This document shows, in pieces, positions 22,205 to 34,794 of a stretch of DNA of 64,000 bases. Both the position numbers and the translations under genes were made by a program. The notes under the pieces are model-generated. The model was not told the origin of the DNA and did not search any database. It saw only the letters and a list, made by a program, of their open reading frames with translations. This DNA is from Meconema thalassinum (Eukaryota > Arthropoda > Insecta > Orthoptera > Tettigoniidae): positions 286,683,065 to 286,747,064 of the forward strand of contig OX336395.1 in the NCBI GenBank assembly GCA_946902985.2, written 5' to 3'. Each line of letters opens with the position of its first letter. Positions within the stretch are counted from its first letter, which is position 1.

Positions 22205-23940
22205 ACTTGTTTCAGGCACTCATATTCATGTAGCGGATGCAAACCCAAATTTACCAGCAACGTATTTTTAAAGAGACACCTTCTAATCCACAGCGCGGAG
22301 AAGCCAAATTCAAGTACCGTATGCGAAAGACAAATTACCAGCATTTGTCTTGAAAAACATATAAAACTACATACCGGCAACATGTCATATGCATGTATCG
22401 TATGCGAAGCCAAATTTAACACATTTGGAAATTTGAATACACACATGCTAGTCCATAGCAGTGAGAAGCCATATACATGTAACGCATGCGAAGCCAAGTT
22501 TAGAAGAAAAGGAAGTTTGAAGGAACACATCCTAATCCATAGCGGCAAAAAGCCACACGTATGTATGGTATGCCAAACCAAATTCAGTCATAAAGGAAGT
22601 TTGAACAAACACATGCAAGTCCATAGCGACGAGAAACCATATGTATGTAAGGTATGCGAAGCCAAATTCACTCATAAAAAAATTTGAACGCACACATGCA
22701 ACTCAAATCCATAGCGGTAAGAAGCCACATGAATGTAAGGTTTCCCAAGCCAAATTCACTTTTAAAAGGATTTTGAACACACACATGCAAATTCATAGAT
22801 GCGAAAAGCCTTATGCATGTTACGTATGCGAAGCCACGTTTAGGCAGAAAGGAAGTTTTAAAGCACATATGCTACTCCATGCCGGGGTGAAGCCACATAC
22901 ATGTAACTTATGCGAAGCCAAGTTTACGCAAATGGGACATTTAAAGACACACTTGGTACTCCATAACGCGCCGAAGCCACATGCATGTGACGTAAGCGAA
23001 GCCAAATTTAGCCAAATAGGAAATCTGAAGACACACATGGTTGTCCTTAGCAGCCTGAGGCCATATTCTTGTAATGTATGCGAAGCCAAGTTTAAGCGAA
23101 AACAGAGTTTGAAGGTACACATGCATATCCATAGCAGCAAGAAGCCATATTCATGTAACGAATGCGAAGTCAAATTTAAGCGAAAAGGCACTTTGGAGGT
23201 ACACATGCCAATCCATAGTGGCAAGAAGCCACATGTATGTACGATATGACAAGCCAAATTTACCAGCAAATATTTTCTTAAAAGCACATGCTCACCCATA
23301 GTGGCGAAGAGACACATACTTAAAGCGTATGTGAAGCAAATTAACTCAAGGGACAAATTTGAAAGCACACATACTATTCCATAGCGGTAAGAAAGCAATT
23401 CAATGCGGCATATGCGAAGCTAAATTTACTATGTAAGGAAGCTTGCAGGCACAAATGCAAGTCCATAGTCGGAAGAAGCCATATGCATGTAGTGTAAAAG
23501 TAACCTCTGGCTCTATAGACCTTAAGGGGCCTAGGCATAGCAAGCGACCGCTGCCCAGTTTATTAACCTGCGGATATTGTGGTGACGCGTGGTCAGTGCA
23601 TCGGGTTCCATCGGCTGTTAATCTTGATTTTCGTGACTGGGCCACTGGCTCACTGTCTGACAGTTTCTCAATTGTCCCTATGAGACTGAATGCAACCCTT
23701 TCAAGCCCTCGGCTCAGTTTTTAAAATGCCTGATGGAACCCGGGCCTCCGGGTGAGAGGCAGGTGCGCTACCCCAACACCATGGGGCCGGCTTCATGTAG
23801 CGTATTCAAAGCCAAATTTACCAACAGAGGATCTTTTAATTGACACTTAGTAATAAATAAGCGGAGAAAAGCAATTTGTGAATTCAAATTTGCCTTGAGA
23901 GGAAATTTTAAGAAATATTTAACTTCTGAATGCTGAATTA
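22205..23940 (+). pseudogene. C2H2 zinc-finger gene, frameshifted and SINE-interrupted
   Basis: Tandem 84-bp modules encode fingers of the form C-x2-C-x12-H-x3-H joined by linkers such as HSGKKPH and HSSEKPY. A 101-residue frame (22382-22687, ATG) holds three full fingers and part of a fourth. After a frameshift in an A-run near 22676, the frame to 23249 holds six more. Finger 5 has lost its second Cys (CKVSQ). Finger 8 has lost its second Cys and its last His. Finger 11 ends at TGA where the second Cys should be. Degenerate fingers extend upstream to 22205 and downstream to 23496, and resume after a SINE at 23794. It was probably a DNA-binding regulator. Confidence 0.75.
23497..23793 (-). 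mobile_element. tRNA-headed SINE inserted in the zinc-finger pseudogene
   Basis: An 11-bp direct repeat, CATGTAGTGTA (23486-23496) and CATGTAGCGTA (23794-23804), brackets the insertion. On the minus strand the 5' end reads GGCCCCATGGTGTTGGGGTA, then GCGCACCTGCCTCTCACCC and GGAGGCCCGGGTTCC, a tRNA-like head with A- and B-box-like segments. The body resembles a SINE I associate with polyneopteran insects. Finger sequence resumes on the far side. Confidence 0.8.
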
Positions 23941-26394
23941 CCGTTCAGCTGTTTGCTGCATTACTGTTAAGTTTCTTCATTCACATGTGAAATTAAAAAT
24001 TCTATATACCATAATATTTAACTTACCAGGAAGGTAGCACGCTTAAAATGTATATAGGTTTCAGGTCTCTATTAAACAGAATCCAAATTAGATACATTAC
24101 GACAAAATTGATTTTTGTAATCGGAAAATTCAAAATTAAAATTTTTGTGCCCACACATGTATCATCTCCAAACAAGGTAAACAGCCCAAATCAAAAATAA
24201 CACATGTTGTACCTTACGAGTGGTTAATGATTCAAAGTTTTTTAATCTTTAATCTGAACGTGGCGCGGCGAAAGCAAATTGCTTGTTAGTTACTTCCGGA
24301 ATGGAAATTACAAATTTAAGTAGTAGTTCTACATAATGCCCAACAGATGTTAAAACATGCCAGAGATCGACTTGATACGACAGAGCGTTCGGCGAATTGA
24401 AATAAGAGTTCTCGTGAACCGTCTATTGACGGACGTAGCTCTAATCGGGTTAATAGCCATCCTGGTAAATATAACACTTGAAAAGGTAAGTTTTTTCTTA
24501 AACCAGATTTTAACACTCAGAATTAACCATACAGGCGTGATAACATTCATATTGTGCCCGTTAGACAAGAGTTGTGGGGACCATCGATGATAAACAGCCC
24601 TTCGAAGACCCTCCTCCAACCGACACACAAATCGAGATGAAGGATGCTTTCAAGACTAGCTCCACACGATAAAATTAATCTGGAGGGTCTCGGGAATAGG
24701 AGAGGTATTGTTAAGAAATTAGCCCAAATAACACATCTGTAGGAAAACGCAAAACTATGGCATAATTAGGCCAGGCTAACGTTATAATCGCACTAAATTT
24801 ATTCATTAATGAAAACAGTTCCCTAGTCTACTCCGGAGTAGTAAAAATCGGCTTGTCCGTAATAATCTGCCCAGGAAAAGAAATAATGTTCTCCTATCTA
24901 AAGTCTAAGTTAAACCTCTCGAAGTTCTATCTACAGAAGATACTTAATAGCAAACTAAGAGTGTGACAGGAGTCAAGTCCTTAAGCAATGTAATGGAGAA
25001 TTAAAATAGTAATAATAACATCCATGAATCAACGCAAAACAAACAATTTCAGCCTTGACAATGCAAGAGTCCAATTTACATCTAATAGCGGGAATATCAA
25101 TAGCTACTATGCGATGGTGTCACCTCCAATAATTATTTTTAAGTTATCCAGCTATTACTACTTAACGTTAGCAAAATATAAAACAACAAAGCTAAAGCAC
25201 AATAATATCCTAACGCATACATATATAACTAATACAACACGAATGAATCACAATATAAATAAACCCTCCTATAAGTTGCTCAATCGGCGCCCTCATCTCC
25301 ACTTTTTGTGTGTAATGGTCATAGAGTGTGGGGTGGAAAAAGATGTGTTGGCAACTGCTATGATGGAAAATCATGACTCACGGTGCGTTGTCATTTAACG
25401 ACCGTGGTTAGCAATTATCCCGTCGTCGAATTTTAGTCGTCTCACAATATGGATAGTCAAAGTTGTATCCAGATATGTCGAAGGAAGAAAAGCAAGTTCT
25501 AATGTCCATGTACATAAATTCTGAGTTAATCATTCAGACATTTAATCATATCGTGTCATAAAAAATTACTTAACTGCTCCACTATAGAACCAACAGCTTC
25601 TACGAGCTTTTAAAAAGGACCTACTATGAACCAGCGGCCTCCTGCTAACAGAAATACTATTCTTATAGTGTCAATTCAATCGTCTTTAAAAGACTACTGA
25701 ACAAATGAAATGTCCTACTCCATCGCGCTGGTATGCTCTACAGAACAGGTTCACAACTCGTAACCTTCAATCTGACTGAGTCTCACAGCCTTCTTAATAC
25801 TTCGAAACACAAGGCTACATGAATATTCCTAATTATGCAGTTATATCATCGTACTCAAATAACACTATTCACTGGTTAACCTTTGGAAAAACATGTTGGC
25901 CAGATCGGCTTATAGAAAACTATTTAAACTTGCTTCAAAGAGCTTGATCTATGCATAGGAAACACTGCGATTCTCCTGGCATGTGGAAACAGTACGATGT
26001 CTAAACAAAATATGCCATGCCCCTGGCGTAAAGAAATGATACAATGACCTTTAATGCTAATTACTAAACAAGTTGTCTACCTATGATTGTGCAAAGTATG
26101 ACCATCTATTCTAATCTACTTCATTCTAGCCCTTACAATAATTCAACTGAAGCATGAAGCGGACTTAGATTTTGCTGTCTTGAGTAGACGATTATAGCGA
26201 AAAACGAGTTAGGATGGATAACTCAATCATGCCCACCAAGGGGCGTTGCATTCCTAAAATCATAGACTCCCAATCCTTGGCTGCTTAGCTCATATAACTT
26301 GCTCGTCCCAGAGAACGGAATGGGAACACGTAGGTAGGCTATGTCTCCATTTTCCATCATAGACATCATGATAAAATGCAGCGTGTTATCTTAG
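23941..26394. other. Unassigned AT-rich DNA
   Basis: No recognisable gene, element end or tandem structure. Open frames are short and unlike known families. The mirrored phrases TATGATGGAAAATC (25360) and ATTTTCCATCATA (26351) could be ends of an element, but I see no flanking duplication. Confidence 0.4.
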
Positions 26395-29170
26395 ATACAT
26401 ATTAAAAGGAATGTCTGTGTGTTCGTCTTTTATGCGTTCATAAACCATTCATCCGATTGCGATCAAATTTTGGTGAGTTCTTGTAATCACTTCCGGGATG
26501 TTCAAATATGTAGTTAATCCATTTCACAATAGAGAGCGCGCGAGTAGTTTAAACAAATGCGTAATGGCGATGCGTTCATATACAATTCGTCCGACTGCGA
26601 TCAAATTTTGGTGAGTTGTTGTGCACTGTCCTGGAAAAGTGATGGGCGTAGTAAATCCAATTTACAATAGATGAATCGCGAGAAGCTTCAACAAAATGGC
26701 GTGCGTTTATTTCAATCAAGTCCCACATGTGTTCATATACCATTCATCCCATTGCGTTGAAACTTGGGTGAGAAGTTCTGCACACTTCAGGTAAGGTTTC
26801 TGGCTTAGTGAAACCACTTAACAATAGGTAGCGCACGAGTAGATTCAACAAATGAGCGACGACGCGCGAAGCGTTTCAACAAAGTCCCGTATGCGTTCAT
26901 ATACCATTCGTCTGATAGCGATGAAATTTGGGTGAGATGTTGTGTACACTACAGGGAAGTTTTCTGGCTTAGTAAATCCACTTAACAATAGGTACCGCAT
27001 AAGTAGATTCAACAAATGAGCGAAGACGGGCGAAGCGTTTTAACAAAGACCAGTATGCGTTCACATACCATTCGTCCGATAGCGATGAAATTGGGTGAGA
27101 GGTTGTGTACACTACAGGCAAGGTTTCCGACTTAGTAAATCCATGTTATAATAGGTAGCGCACGAGTAGATTCAACAAATGAGCGACGACGCGCGAAGCG
27201 CTTCAACAAAGTCCCGTATGCGTTCATATACTATTCGTCTGATAGTGATGAAACTTGGCTGAGATGTTGTGTACACTTCAGGGAAGGTTTCTGGGTTATT
27301 AAATCCACCTAACAATAGGTATCGCACAAGTAGATTAAACAATTGAGCGATGACGCGCGAAGTGTTTCAACATAGTCCCGTATGCGTTCATATACCATTC
27401 GTCCGATAGCAACTAAACTTGGGTGAGTTGTTGTGTACACTCCAGGGAAGGTTTTAGGCTTAATAAATACATTTTCCAATAGGTAGCGCACAAGTAGATT
27501 CAACAAATGAGCGAAGTCACGCGAAGCGTTTCAAGAAAGTCCCGTATGCGTTCATATACCATTCGTCCGATAGCGATGATACTTGGGTAAGATGTTGTGT
27601 ACTCATCAGGGAAGGTTTCTGGCTCAGTACATCCACTTTACAATATGTATCGCACAAGTATATTCAACAAATGAGCGACGGCACGTGAATCGTTTCAAAC
27701 AAGTCCTGTATGCGTTCATATACCATTCTTCTGATTGCTATGAAACTTTGGTGAGTTGTTGTGAACACTTCCGAAATCATTATAGGCATAGTCAATCCAA
27801 TTTGCAATGGACAGCGCGCGAGTATTTTAAACAAATGAGTGTTGGCGATGCGTTCATATAGCCTACAATTCATCCGATTACGACCAAATTTTGGTGGGTT
27901 GTTTGGCACAATTCCGGGATGGTTATGGGCATATTTAATCCAATTAACAATAGATAGCGCACCAGTAGTTTAAGGAAATGAGTGTTGGTGATGTGTTCAT
28001 ATACAATTTATCCGATTGCAATCAAATTTTGGTGAGTTGTTGTGCATACGCCAGGAAATAATATAGGCATAGTAGATCGAATTAACAATAGATTCAACAA
28101 ATGAGCGACGACGGGCGAAGCGCTTCAACAATGAGCAGTATGCGTTCACATACCATTTGTCCGAAAGCGATGAAACGTGGGTGAAATGTTGTGTAAACTT
28201 CAGGGAAGACTTCTAGCTTAGTAAATCCATGTTACAATAGGTAGCGCACGAAAGGATTCATATACCATACTCCAGGGAAGGTTTCAGGCTTAGTCAATCC
28301 ATTTTACAATAGGCAGCGCACGATTAGATTCAACAAATGAGCGTTGATGCGCGAAGCGTTTCAACCAAGTCCCGTATAGGTTCATATACCATTTGTCCGA
28401 TAGCGATGAAACTTCGGTGTGATGTTGTGTACACTTAGGGGAAGGTTTCTGGCTTAGTAAATCCACTTTACAATAGGTAGCGCACGAGTAGATTCAACAA
28501 ATGAGCGACGACACGTGAATTGTTTTATCAAAGTCGAAGTCCTGTATGCGGTCATATGCCATTCATCGATTGCGATGAAACTTTAGTGAATTGTTGTGTA
28601 CACCCGAGGAAAGGTTTCTGACTAAGTAAATCCATTTTGCAACAGGTAGTGCACGAGTAGATTCAACAAATGGGTAATGGCACGCGTATCGTTTAAACGA
28701 AATTCCGTAGGCGTTCATATACCATTCATGCGATTGCAATGAAATTTGGTGAAATGTTGTTTCCACTCCCGCGGAGGTTTCTGATTTAGTAAATCCATTT
28801 TACAATTGGTAGCAAACGGGTAGCTTTAACTAAAAGCGACAGCACGTGAATCGTTTCAACCAAGTCACGTATGCGATCATATACCATTCATCCGAGTGTG
28901 ATAAAACTTTGGAGAGCTGAGTACAGTCCTGCGAAGGTTCATGAATTAGTAAGTCCGTTTTTCAATGGGTGGCGCACAACAAGATTCAACAAATGAGTCA
29001 CGGCGCGAATCGTTTAAACAAAATCCCGTATGCGTTCATATGCCATTCATCCCATTGCGATGAAACTTTGATGAGTTGTTGTGTACACGCACGGAAATGT
29101 TTTCGAGTTAGTAAATCCATTTTACAATAGGTAGCGAACGAGTATATTCAACAAATGGGTAACGGCGCTC
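26395..29170. repeat. ~164-bp satellite array, about 17 monomers
   Basis: The phrase TATGCGTTCATATACCATTC recurs at a spacing of 162-164 bp over most of the block (for example 26895, 27059, 27222, 27386, 27550, 27714). Spacings of 138-149 bp occur near 27.85-28.15 kb, where a second monomer type (AATTTTGGTGAGTTGTTGTG, GTGTTGGCGATGCG) is interspersed. Each monomer also carries GATGAAACTTGGGTGAG and GGTAGCGCACGAGTAGATTC. Divergence is moderate and there is no coding capacity. Confidence 0.85.
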
Positions 29171-29640
29171 GTGCCGAGTAGACGTTTAAGTGTATTACTG
29201 ATTTGAGAAATTGTGATTTGCAATCATCGAGTAAGTATCTGAAATATAGAAAGTGAATCGTTAATATTCCTGCTTCACTTTTAAGCAGTGAATAGCTATC
29301 TGTCAGTTGAAATAAACATTGAATCGAAAGTACGTGATTTTGCATAATTTACATGTGCAGGTTTAAGAACCAAGGACCTGGTCGACCGCATGGCCGCCAG
29401 TTCAACCATATAAATGGGGTAGAAACATTTAACAACACGTCGGAACAGTAAGAATTATTGTGTTATCAAATTGAGGGACTTGAACAATTTCAAAATTATT
29501 ATTATATTATTATATAATTCGTAAATTGTGCACAGTTTTTGGTGAGGAAATATCGCATAAACAATATTCGTAGCTTCAGTGGCGGAAATAAAGGGTTAAT
29601 GTATTACGTCCGCATGGTGTAAAGCCTGTGGCTTAATTTT
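29171..29640. other. Unassigned DNA between satellite and inverted monomer
   Basis: AT-rich, no recognisable gene; a short TTATTATATTATTATATAA run lies near 29495-29518. Confidence 0.4.
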
Positions 29641-29647
29641 TATTTAA

Positions 29648-29886
29648 TACTAGCTGTACCCGGCAAGAATTGCATTGTCAATCAAAGAAAGTGTTGGGGT
29701 TTTGACTTTGTTAGTTGCAGTGCTTTAGGATTCCCAATAGTTTCTTCTTTTTCTGTTAACCACCTCTAAACTATTATAAAAAATAATTTATCTCAGAAAC
29801 ATTCACGGGAGCGTGATCAACAACTCACGAAAGTTACATCGCAATGAAATGAATGTTATATGAACGCATACGGGACTGATGAAACA
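29648..29886 (-). repeat. Transposon end with an inverted satellite monomer
   Basis: TACTAGCTGTACCCGGC (29648-29664) matches a widespread insect repeat-end motif known to me. The stretch 29812-29886 is an inverted partial copy of the neighbouring satellite monomer (reverse complement contains GTATGCGTTCATATAACATT). The whole 26.4-29.9 kb block may be one element whose ends share the satellite sequence. It stops exactly where the right-hand LTR array begins. Confidence 0.45.
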
Positions 29887-31151
29887 GAAGTATTAAAGTA
29901 TCGCCGTGTTGAAAAATTAGGAAAATCCTAGTTACAGGATTTAGGTCCGACAGTGCAAAGTTGACCGTAAAAGTTCCAAAAATACAGTCAAAGCAGGCTG
30001 CGAACTTAGGATTCAGGCAATAGGTCTTTCTCTAAACGACCAAAAGTATCATAACGTACGGAAGTACTGGAACAGCGAGATAAACATTTATCAATTTTAA
30101 AGAACCCGAACAGGGAAAAACAGAGTAAGGTTCGCAACGTATTTCAGAAAATTAGAAGTGCGAGAACCGGATAAACAAAGAAGAACGGAAACTATAAACA
30201 TTGTCTCAAGAAAGCAGACGAACTATTCTAAAGCACTAAGACTCGAGAAGTATTAGTTGCTAAAAAATCCATAGGTCATCGATAGGTTATCGAGGGGACC
30301 TCGATCAGAACAGACTTTCGCTAGGATCGATAAATCAGATCTAATAGGGGAGCCGTTCAAGCTAGAGAAATAGCCGATCATCAGGAACAGGATTCGAAGA
30401 ATTGTTATTCCAGGGAAGCAGTAGATGATTCGAGACTTTCGTATTCTACAGGATAGGAAGCCGACATTGAATAAATTTCACCCTTGGAGACGGGAGATTA
30501 AGAGGTCACGTGTGATAGGCTAAAAAGTTGTGAAGTGTAAATATATCAAGAGTGTGTGTTAAAAGTAATATATATTTTTTTAGTGTTTTATTGTGTATTC
30601 CAAACGGATACACCAGTGTATTAAAAATGTTGTCAGTGTTAAATGTATTGAATATGTGTCAAGAAGTGTCTGTACATGAGATGAGTTTGTACAATATGGA
30701 GTAAGTCAAGAAGGTGGGCCAAAATGTCACATCAAACGAGAATAAAGGTCAGAAAGCGACCTTAGACATGAGAGTAAAGATTTTCATTATGTTTTGGGTG
30801 TCGGGAAAATTTTTGTGTACAATTCCACCGGAGTTTTGAATAAAAGGGATGTTGTTAAAGAAATAATAACTAAATAAGAACGCGGTCTGAACAAAAATAA
30901 AATTTTAACAAATAATAAATAATGATGTGAAATAATAAATCCTGTAGAGGAAATGCATGGAATAAAATGTCAGTGTATTTAATGAATGTTATAAAAGCAA
31001 GCGTAATAATAATAATTATAACAAAGATATTTACATAACGGTAAATTTGAATTATATGAAAGAAATAGCTTTTGAGCTTTTGTAAGGAATGAAGACATGA
31101 TGTGAATAACAAGGTTAAGAAATTTAAATAAAGATTAAATTGAATGATATA

Positions 31152-32665
31152 ACAAGTAGTTCCGTGAAGAACTTTACAGCCTATTTTCATATATCCTACT
31201 CATGTTAATTGCCTCTATCAACATACAAAATTTCAGTTTGAAGGTAGTGATAGATTCGTAGATATTGAGACCGTCTATATATTTCAGATGGTCGCCAGGT
31301 TGGATTTTTATTTTTGTATTATTGCATTAAGATTATTGTGTACGTGTGGTATTCAAACTTCAATCGCATGATTAGAACACAAGAAGTAAAAACGAGATTT
31401 TAAAATTTCGCACAGCTGCCATCTTGAGGTTATGCAAACAATTGAAATAAATTAGATGCCAGTGGATTAACATTTGTATAAGCATTTAACGTGCAACTTT
31501 TCACTGCACTCGGATAGTTAATTCGCGAGAAACGTCCACTTAAATATTTATATTTCGCGTCACCGCCATGTTGAATTTGTGCTCACCAGGTTACTGAAAG
31601 TCCTATAGGTGAACATATGTTTATAACCTCTATGAACATAAAAAAATCAGTTTGATTGCTGTTAAAGATTCATAGATATTGAGAACCGTCTAAATATTTC
31701 GGATGCTCTTCATTTTGGATTGTTATATGTATAGGCCATAGAATTATGTACCATTCAAGGAAAAGTATTGCCTAGGATAATTATTCAAACTTTCACTTCG
31801 ATCGCATGATTACGACACGAGAAAAAAAACTTAATTTTAAAATTTCGCACAGCCGCCATCTTCAGGTTATGTAAACAATTGAACTAAATTAGACGCCAGT
31901 GCATTACAATATGTAAAATCATTTACTGTACCACATTTCACTGCACTCAGATGGTTAAATCACGAGAAAAGTCTATTAAAATGTTTCAAATTCGCTTGGC
32001 CGCCATGTTCGTTTTGTACTTTACAGGTTTATGAAAGTTACATAGATAATCTTGTATCAGTACCCTTTATCACCGTACAAAATTGCAGGGTGATATCTGT
32101 AATAGTTTCAGAGATATAGAATGTCAGTGAAATATTTCGCACAGCCGCCATTTTGAGGTTATGTGAACAATTGAACTAAATAAGACTCCAATGCATTACA
32201 ATGTGTATAAGCATTTGCTGTACCAAGTTTCATTACGTTTGGATAGTTAAATCGCGAGAAAAGTCTATTTAAACGTCTCAAATTCGCTTGACCGCCATGT
32301 TGGTTTTGTAGTCACCAGGTTTTTGAAAGTCTCATAGGTGAACTTCTGGTGGTAACCTTTATCACCATACATAATTTCAGGGCGATATCGGTAATAGTTT
32401 CGGAGATATTGAATGCTAGTGAAATATTTCGCACAGCCGCCATGTTGGATTGGTGAGGCGTAACAAAATTTGAAGGGCACGGTCGAGGTCGCCGGGAATA
32501 GTGCTATGAACTTACCGAGTTTCATTGAAATCGCTCCAGCTGTTTATATTTTATTAGGGGGGGACACACACACGAATCACACACACACACACACGCACAC
32601 ACACGCACACACACACGGACAAAAGGTGATCTCATAAGCCTATTTTTTCAAAATTGAAAATAGGC
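31152..32665 (-). mobile_element. TA-flanked GCCTAT-family element, copy C
   Basis: The sister unit at 39721 shows the empty site (GATATA-AAAATATAG), so the insertion limits are exact: 31152-32665 between TA dinucleotides. On the minus strand it starts GCCTATTTTCAATTTTG (terminal hairpin), then CTTATGAGATCACCTTTTGT, a (TG)n tract, and repeated units containing GGCGGCTGTGCGAAAT. It ends with GTTCCGTGAAGAAC-type sequence and ACTACTTGT. Non-coding. It lies in the first right-hand unit only, so it inserted after, or in only one member of, the amplification. Confidence 0.8.
32560..32622. repeat. (CA)n tract in copy C
   Basis: CACACACA tract with occasional CG steps, at the fixed subterminal position of this element family. 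Confidence 0.8.
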
Positions 32666-34320
32666 TAAAAATATAGAGCGTTGGAGCCTTAACAAATGTA
32701 TAAGACATGATGTGAATGCATGTTCTTAAAAATGGAGCGATTTATTGTCAACGGAAAAGATTAATATAAGAATTGAGATATGTATCAATTGTTACTATGA
32801 AATTTATCAGTTCTTTGGAAGACATTCGGCCGTAAAGTAATGTGTAGCGCAATGGAACGCAATTAAATAAAAATTCACGCTAGGAATGCGTAGAATTTAA
32901 ATGTACTTGGTAAATTACTTATGAGGGGTAGTTGATTGTATTGAATTGAGATATGTTGTAAGTCCTCTAATTGTGACGTAGATCACGAGGCCATGTGTGT
33001 GTTATTATTTAAAAGGGAGCTAATGTATGGTATTATTGAGCGTAGGTCCTGTAAGCTACGGCTAGACCCTAAATCGCGTCTTGTATAAGTCATCCAATGT
33101 GGAAATGGTTCCCGAGGCATGTTAAGAGATTCGAACCTAGAATCCTCTGTTTGTTAAAGCCGCTTATTATTCGTCGTTGAATGTGTATTACTCTTCTCAA
33201 TCAGCGAGGACCCTTCATAATTAATAAATGCCAAGATTACGAGAATGGTTTATGAGCCAAAGAATATTGTTGAAAGTAAAACGATGAGTAGAATGCCATG
33301 TCTCCCCAAAGAACTGAAAATAATGTGAAGGTTTGTTTTAAAAGCATTGAAGAGAGCTCCAACAGTAGGCTAGGCAGGGAGCCGCTCTCCCTGTCATAAA
33401 TCACGCTCGAGTATAATGGCCTGACCCTCATAGAGCGAGGGTGGGTAAAAACCGTCTTGTAAGAAGTGTTAAATACTCCGTGAATGTTTAAAGTTGTTAA
33501 TGACCCGGGCGTTGAACCGAGGTCCTTGTAGATTGATATTATCGCTTGCCAGTTCAGATCGTAGTTTTCTTATGTGATAATGGTCTTATAAGACAAATGA
33601 ATTAAATAAAAATCCCTATTGTAATATGTATGGAAAATAGGAATCCACGAGTTTTATGAAGATAACTAGATTTCGGGAGTAATCATAGTTTTTGACTTTG
33701 TCAAGTAATCTTTATAACTCTGGAGTACACAGGTAGTTTCCCGATCACCGTAGTGAATTTGCAAAACTTGAGAGAGATAGTAAATACTGAGAATATGTGA
33801 AAGGCCCATATATTGAAGTGAATAATTAACATGTAATCTTAAATGTAATTATATATTTGTTTTGATGATATGAAAAGTTAAAAATAAATTCTTGAGGTGT
33901 ACAAAAGTATGACACCATTATTATGGGAAAGTATCGAGCCAAAGAAGCTCGTAGTTATATGGAACTTTAAGATAAGTACTTTATGGAAGTGAAAATAATC
34001 GTGAATTGTTGGTTTTAAAGAAAACCATGTGTTTTAATCTAATATTTGCTTTATTTTTATGCTATTCCTTGTTCACTTTGGACAAGTAGAATGATATTGG
34101 TCAGTAGTTTAATTGTTTTATTGTTTGTAGCGCCATAATTTTGATTAATTAAATGTGATAAAATAGGAGTTGATTTTGTTGTTATTTTTGCAAGTGTATC
34201 CTCTATTTAATCCAAAATATGTAAGTCACAGTGTGGGAGAACTTACCGCAGCCCCGAAAAATCCCGAATTGAGCAATGCTGGCATACTGTGATTTGCATA
34301 TTTCTTGCTAAAAGGGCACA

Positions 34321-34329
34321 GGGGGGGGG
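34321..34329 (+). promoter_or_regulatory. Polypurine-tract candidate, right unit 1
   Basis: AAAAGGGCACA followed by nine G residues, directly upstream of the terminal-repeat candidate. It is in the position and of the kind used to prime plus-strand DNA in LTR elements. Confidence 0.45.
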
Positions 34330-34507
34330 AATAGAAGTACTGTGCTTGGATTAATGATTAGAGGAACAATAAAGACGGTCGATTCATGTAAAAGTAAAGT
34401 AATGATAGGAGTAGCTACAACGTATAATGTTAACTGACCGCATGGGTCCCTAGAAACTCACATCGAGCAGCCCTGGATTTAAACAACCCCCCAAGCAAAT
34501 CTACGAT
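34330..34507 (+). repeat. Candidate short LTR, right unit 1
   Basis: About 178 bases between the G-run and the primer site. It contains AACAATAAAG (a polyadenylation signal AATAAA at 34367-34372) and is homologous to 41387-41566 and to the left-array segment 3591-3770. In this copy the initial TG seen at 41387 is missing. Confidence 0.4.
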
Positions 34508-34509
34508 TT

Positions 34510-34528
34510 TGGCGCCCAGTACGCAGGG
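34510..34528 (+). promoter_or_regulatory. Altered primer binding site, right unit 1
   Basis: The site begins TGGCGCCCA like the left-array tRNA-Lys site but continues GTACGCAGGG instead of ACGTGGG. The first nine bases fit tRNA-Lys(CUU) and the rest do not. Confidence 0.55.
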
Positions 34529-34794
34529 CTGAGTTTTCCTAGGGAAAACCCGAGTTTTCTCGAAAAATCAAAATTTTCATTTTTTTTAAGAAAAAAATGG
34601 TTTTTTGAAATTTTGAATTTTAAATACTTCCATAAAGGTCTTTGAGTTTGAATAAGAATATCAAAGGGGTACGGTGTAGTAAAAACCCGTACCAAAGTAA
34701 AATTTTAAAGAAATTGGGACACAATGGTTTAGATTACTATCTCTCAAGCATGTTCTAGCGATGTGGCATTAGTGGCCCACTGTATTCTAATAAG

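Noticed and set aside
22018..23398. Minus-strand proteins of 60-190 residues
   Set aside because: They are antisense shadows of the zinc-finger modules; the repeated Leu/Trp/Cys pattern mirrors the 84-bp repeat.
26395..29170. CRISPR-like array
   Set aside because: Monomers are ~164 bp and repeated over their full length with no unique spacers; this is a eukaryotic satellite.
30870..31190. Minus-strand 106-residue Ile/Phe-rich ORF
   Set aside because: AT-driven frame in the non-coding part of the LTR-type unit; it is recurrent only because the DNA is duplicated.
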